Position numbers and translations under genes: made by a program
DNA from: Nymphaea colorata
Taxonomy: Eukaryota; Streptophyta; Magnoliopsida; Nymphaeales; Nymphaeaceae
Assembly (NCBI RefSeq): GCF_008831285.2
Contig: NC_045139.1
Coordinates: forward strand, 23,170,412-23,230,411
DNA length: 60,000 nucleotides
Reading direction: 5' to 3'
Notes under the pieces: generated by a model
Told to the model about the DNA's origin: nothing
Databases searched by the model: none
The model's input: only the letters and a program-made list of their open reading frames with translations
Part shown: positions 56,584 through 60,000 of the stretch, one piece after another
Numbering within the stretch: position 1 is the first letter of the stretch
Layout: each line of letters begins with the position of its first letter

Positions 56584-57001
56584 TGTTCCCATGTGTCAGG
56601 GTTGTACAGTCTTTGTTTTTGTTTTAGTTGATTTCCTTTGTGTATGTTTGGGCCTTGGTGTAAGCTTGAGTGTTCATCTGTGTATGAGCACCCTCCCAAG
56701 GTCCTTTGCAAGTGTATAGATTGGGGTTCCTAGCTTTGGTTGGTCGGCTTGGGAACTTTGTAAGTGGCTTCGGCCAACCTTTGTAAGTAAAGTGAAAAAC
56801 TTGCTTGCTTCCCTCGTGATGTACTCATCTTGTTGAAGTGAACATATTGCGAGTTTTCTTTCGACACTCTTGTATATTTTGTGTTTTTGTTTTCGAGAAA
56901 GCGTTCAAGTGATCTGCGCCCACTTGAACGAAGGCGAAGGCTTGCGGCTTACTGGCGAGAGTTTGCCGTGCCGCACGGGCCGAAGTTGTCGGCCTGTGAC
57001 A
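56584..57001 (+). repeat. 5' LTR of the Gag-protease-chromodomain element
   Basis: This 418-bp LTR contains 18 bases (CCTTGGTGTAAGCTTGAG, about 56650) that the 3' LTR lacks. The rest is nearly identical. Confidence 0.93.
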
Positions 57002-57003
57002 AC

Positions 57004-57017
57004 TGGTATCAGAGCCC
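57004..57017 (+). other. Primer-binding site, initiator tRNA-Met
   Basis: TGGTATCAGAGCCC begins two bases after the LTR, with a perfect core. Confidence 0.93.
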
Positions 57018-57097
57018 AGATTCAGGTCAATCTGGGGAAGCGATTGGAGAGTGGGTGTAGATCGTCGCGCCGACTTGCTGCCATTGAAGAAGGAGCC

Positions 57098-57990
57098 ATG
57101 GCATCATCATATAACCGGCGAGGTGCCAAAGGTAAGGAACCGGCCCGTCCAAAGGAGGCGAGTCCAAAGGAGGCGAGCCCAGGCCGTCAAGGGGAGACGA
57201 GCCCAGACCGTGGCCAGGGAAACCTGGAAGAGACGGTGAATAGGTTGGTCGCAGATGTGGCCACCCATGAGGAAGCCCTCGGCTTTGCCGCCGAGACCTT
57301 TGAGGGATTCAAGGAGGAGATGAAGTTGATGCGGGAACAGATGGCCGAGTCAGTGGCCTTGAACCGTTCACTCTCCGACTTGGTGAAGACCTTGCAGGAC
57401 GAAGTTGCTGAATTTCGGGCTTCAAATCAGAGACTGCTACGTATTAGCTCATCCAGCAGTAGCTATGAGAGGACCAGTAGGGTCGACGTTCAACGTCCGG
57501 TGAAGTACAGTGGTAGCCGGGATGCGAGGGCGATCGACAACTTTCTGTTTCAAATGGACTACTACCTGGACTTGCAAAACGTAGTAGAGGAGGACTTGAA
57601 GATCAAGACCGCAGCGATGTTGTTAGAGGGAGATGCTGTGGCTTGGTGGAGACGGAAGATGTTTGACGTTGAGAATGGCGATTGCACGATTGCTACCTTT
57701 GACGACTTCCGTAAACAGCTAAAGGGGTACTTCATGCCTGTGGATGCCGAGAGACAGACTTACCGGATGGTGGCGAACCTAAGACAGACAGGTTCCTTGC
57801 GGGAATATGTTAGAGCCTATCAAAAGCTCATGTTGGATGTACCTAAAATGCCAGAAAAGGATAAGCTTAACTGGTTCATCATAGGGCTCCAATCTTGAGC
57901 CCAAGCCGATGTGGAGAGATCAGACCTAAAGACTTTGGAGCAAGCATATGTGGCAGCCGGCGCTTGGCAGATACCCAACGCAAAAGCTAC
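57098..57990 (+). pseudogene. Ty3/gypsy Gag, one stop and one frameshift
   Basis: The likely start is ATG at 57098 (MASSYNRRGAKGKEPARPKE). A repeated KEASPKEASP segment and a helical region (FKEEMKLMREQMAESVALNR, LVKTLQDEVAEFRASNQRLL) precede the capsid-like core: VQRPVKYSGSRDARAIDNFL, AAMLLEGDAVAWWRRKM and FRKQLKGYFMPVDAERQTYR. It includes the typical LREYVRAYQKLMLD segment. A TGA at 57896-57898 interrupts it, the frame goes on (AQADVERSDLKTLEQAYVAA), and it shifts near 57970 into the frame of the next feature. The open frame extends upstream of 57098 into the LTR, but without significance. Two lesions in about 1.9 kb suggest the element is fairly young. Confidence 0.85.
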
Positions 57991-59025
57991 ACTGAGACCT
58001 TCAAGCCTACGAGGGAGTCCGACCACAACGGTAAGGAGGAGCGACGAGACAGAAGTGGATCGTCATTTCAGAGGCAAACTGGGGGAAGGCAATTCTTTCG
58101 CAGGGATTACAATGGGCCACCAAGAGAAGTAACTTGTTGGGTTTGTGGGGAAAGGCATGAGGCACGCGTCTGCCCAAAGCGAGGGGCAAAGCGAGTAAGG
58201 CCGACAGGGCAGGCCAATGCTGCGAGGGCTATAGAGGCAAGCACTTCAAGGTCATCTGCAAATGCGCTACAAGGTGGAGATGTGGAAGAACCCAGAATTG
58301 GGGCACTTCAACTTCTTCACGCCTTGACAAAAGAGGAGAAAACGAAGGTGACAACGACACCTTCAACGGAGCTCATGTGCATAGAGATTCTAGTGAACGG
58401 AAAACCTATCATCGCCATGGTAGACACGGGAGCCACGCATAATTTTATTTCGGAGGAGGAAGTCGGGAGATTGGGCCTCACCCGAGGAAAGGGGGAGTCA
58501 CGCGTGAAGGCAGTGAACTCAGAGGCAAGACCGATCTACGCCATAGTCCGAGATGCAGTTGTGAAGATTGAGGGTTGGTCGGGAAGGGCCAACTTCTCGG
58601 TGGTTCAGACAGATGATTTGCAAATGATTCTAGGCATGGAGTTCCTCTGTGCATCAAAGATGGTACTGATGCCGCACTTACGCAGTGTAAGTATCATGGA
58701 CGAGAGGCACCCTTGCATGGTCCCAACTGTCCCAACAAGGAAGGATAAAGGTAAGGCCGTGGTAGTATCCACTCTTCAACAAAGGCAGGGCGGAGACTCT
58801 AACAGAAGCCTCCCAGAACGAGACCTCACCATGCAGCGAGTATTGCCGACCAAGCAAGCAATAGATCGGCGGGTGGAGAAGATTCTTCGACAAAAAGCAA
58901 ACTCTCGAGGGGAGCCGAAGAAATACCAAGTAAAGTGGATAGGCGAGCAAGACCCAACGTGGGAGTATGCGTTTTGCATGAAGCAGTGCTACCCGTTGGA
59001 CGTGAAGACCTATCACAGCAGATAG
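57991..59025 (+). pseudogene. Zinc knuckle, aspartic protease and fused chromodomain
   Basis: The frame (open from 57895) reads a basic segment, then CWVCGERHEARVCP (a CX2CX3HX4C variant of the Gag knuckle, about 58135), then MVDTGATHNFISEEEVGRLG (retropepsin active site DTG, about 58420) and VVQTDDLQMILGMEFLC, the usual end of chromoviral protease. After a 55-residue linker it reads AIDRRVEKILRQKANSRGEP, KKYQVKWIGEQDPTWEYAF, which has the YxVKWxG...TWE core of a chromodomain, and ends at a TAG (59023-59025) 34 bases before the 3' LTR. The chromodomain normally follows integrase and guides insertion to marked chromatin. The open 376-codon frame across protease and chromodomain shows that the RT-to-integrase deletion left one continuous protein. 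Confidence 0.85.
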
Positions 59026-59059
59026 CGCCGAGGACGGCGCTTGTTTTGAAGGGGGAGCC

Positions 59060-59459
59060 TGTTCCCCTGTGTCAGGGTTGTACAGTCTTTGTTTTTGTTT
59101 TAGTTGATTTCCTTTGTGTATGTTTGGGTGTTCATCTGTGTAGGAGCACCCTCCCAAGGTCCTTTGCAAGTGTATAGATTGGGGTTCCTAGCTTTGGTTG
59201 GTCAGTTTGAGAACTTTGTAAGTGGCTTCGGCCAACCTTTGTAAGTAAAGTGAAAAGCTTACTTGCTTCCCTCGTGATGTACTCATCTTGTTAAAGTGAA
59301 TATATTGCGAGTTTTCTTTCGACACTCTTGTGTATTTTGTGTCTTTGTTTTCGAGAAAGCGTTCAAATGATCTGCGCCCACTTGAACGAAGGCGAAGGCT
59401 TGCGGCTTACTGGCGAGAGTTTGCCGCGTCGCACGGGCCGGAGTTGTCGGCCCGTGACA
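59060..59459 (+). repeat. 3' LTR of the Gag-protease-chromodomain element
   Basis: The 400-bp LTR is followed by CCAAT. Confidence 0.93.
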
Positions 59460-59464
59460 CCAAT

Positions 59465-60000
59465 TGTCATATAGTTAATGTATCACTATGTGATAACATA
59501 AATCACTAATACATAGAATTTGAATATAATCATGTTAAACAACTTAACACTTAAGTCGATATGGTATATTTTGTAAAACATGTCAGAACCCAACTTGTCA
59601 GTCTTTCTCTAGGAACATGTTTACTTTTGATACATGTAATAGTAAATCATTATGCAAATGCATAATTCATTCAATTCATGGTTATCAAACTAAATCATTA
59701 TTGTCTAGATAATATGTGTTGAATAACATGCACATAATTTGTCATGCATATAGTCGAGTAGATAATATGTGTTGAATAACATGGACATTAATTTATCATG
59801 CATATGATTTATGAAATCATTAGTTGGTATCGTATGTACAAGTTTGCTTTTGGTATGCATATATATCAGTCAATCACTATACAATGTGTAATCCTTCAAT
59901 GCATCACTATATGGCATAATGGACTATGTATAAAGCCTTCCGAGTATGTCATGTTGTTGAATGACGTGGTACTTAAATTGCCATTTTGTCAAGTAAATAG
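59465..60000. other. AT-rich noncoding DNA with a 54-bp direct repeat
   Basis: This continues the target sequence of the element. TAGATAATATGTGTTGAATA occurs at 59705 and 59759, part of a tandem duplication with a unit of 54 bp. No gene was seen. Confidence 0.6.

Larger units (their letters stand above)
56584..59459 (+). mobile_element. Compact LTR retrotransposon: Gag, protease and chromodomain only
   Basis: LTRs of 418 bp (56584-57001) and 400 bp (59060-59459) begin TGTTCCC and end GTGACA. The CCAAT duplication is perfect. A tRNA-iMet primer site (57004) and purine tract (GAAGGGGGAGCC) are in place. The 2.0-kb interior encodes a gypsy-type Gag, zinc knuckle, aspartic protease and, directly after the protease, a chromodomain normally found at the end of chromoviral integrase. 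RT, RNase H and integrase core are absent. The total of 2.9 kb makes it a non-autonomous chromovirus derivative akin to the TR-GAG class of plants. Confidence 0.92.

Overview
This is plant nuclear DNA, from a flowering plant whose species I cannot tell. It contains intron-bearing fragments of plant genes: chlorophyllide a oxygenase, a PUB43/44-type U-box E3 ligase, SKP1, PRP4-like kinase, lysosomal-type alpha-mannosidase and ribosomal protein eS7. It also has plant Ty1/copia and Ty3/gypsy elements primed by initiator tRNA-Met, an endogenous plant pararetrovirus, and long (AT)n/(GT)n/(CT)n microsatellites. I see no intact host gene. Every host-gene segment is an isolated exon or exon pair, mostly with stops, frameshifts or lost splice sites. 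The window is an accessory, transposon-rich intergenic region.

Layout: 1.3-1.7 kb alpha-mannosidase pseudogene exons; 1.85-11.0 kb a copia element (TSD ATTCT) with a second copia element (3.54-9.06 kb, TSD TAGAT) nested inside it; 11.2-12.35 kb first copy of a U-box/ARM gene fragment; 12.35-19.95 kb a decayed, permuted endogenous pararetrovirus (transactivator-like ORF, promoter/leader, movement protein, dUTPase, small ORFs, coat region, zinc knuckle, protease; no reverse transcriptase); 20-21 kb AT and CT repeats; 22.0-23.2 kb second U-box/ARM copy; 23.2-30.9 kb noncoding sequence rich in microsatellites and palindromic repeats; 31.0-31.6 kb chlorophyllide a oxygenase N-domain fragment (minus); 33.1-34.3 kb third, rearranged U-box/ARM copy (minus); 34.8-35.1 kb eS7 fragment (minus); 35.36-40.55 kb a third copia element; 41.5-42.8 kb AT-rich palindromic DNA; 44.65-45.4 kb SKP1 exon 1 followed by the last exon of chlorophyllide a oxygenase; 46.4-49.2 kb PRP4-kinase exons; 50.1-52.5 kb unidentified LTR-like DNA; 52.5-56.4 kb a scrambled copia relic split by a 3.0-kb solo LTR; 56.58-59.46 kb a compact LTR element encoding Gag, protease and a chromodomain but no RT, RNase H or integrase.

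The two observations I find most worth pursuing are the Gag-protease-chromodomain mini-element with complete LTRs and TSD, and the dUTPase-bearing pararetrovirus. The third is the high density of captured or duplicated fragments from at least six unrelated host genes within 50 kb. All functional assignments come from reading motifs in the translations. No similarity search was run.
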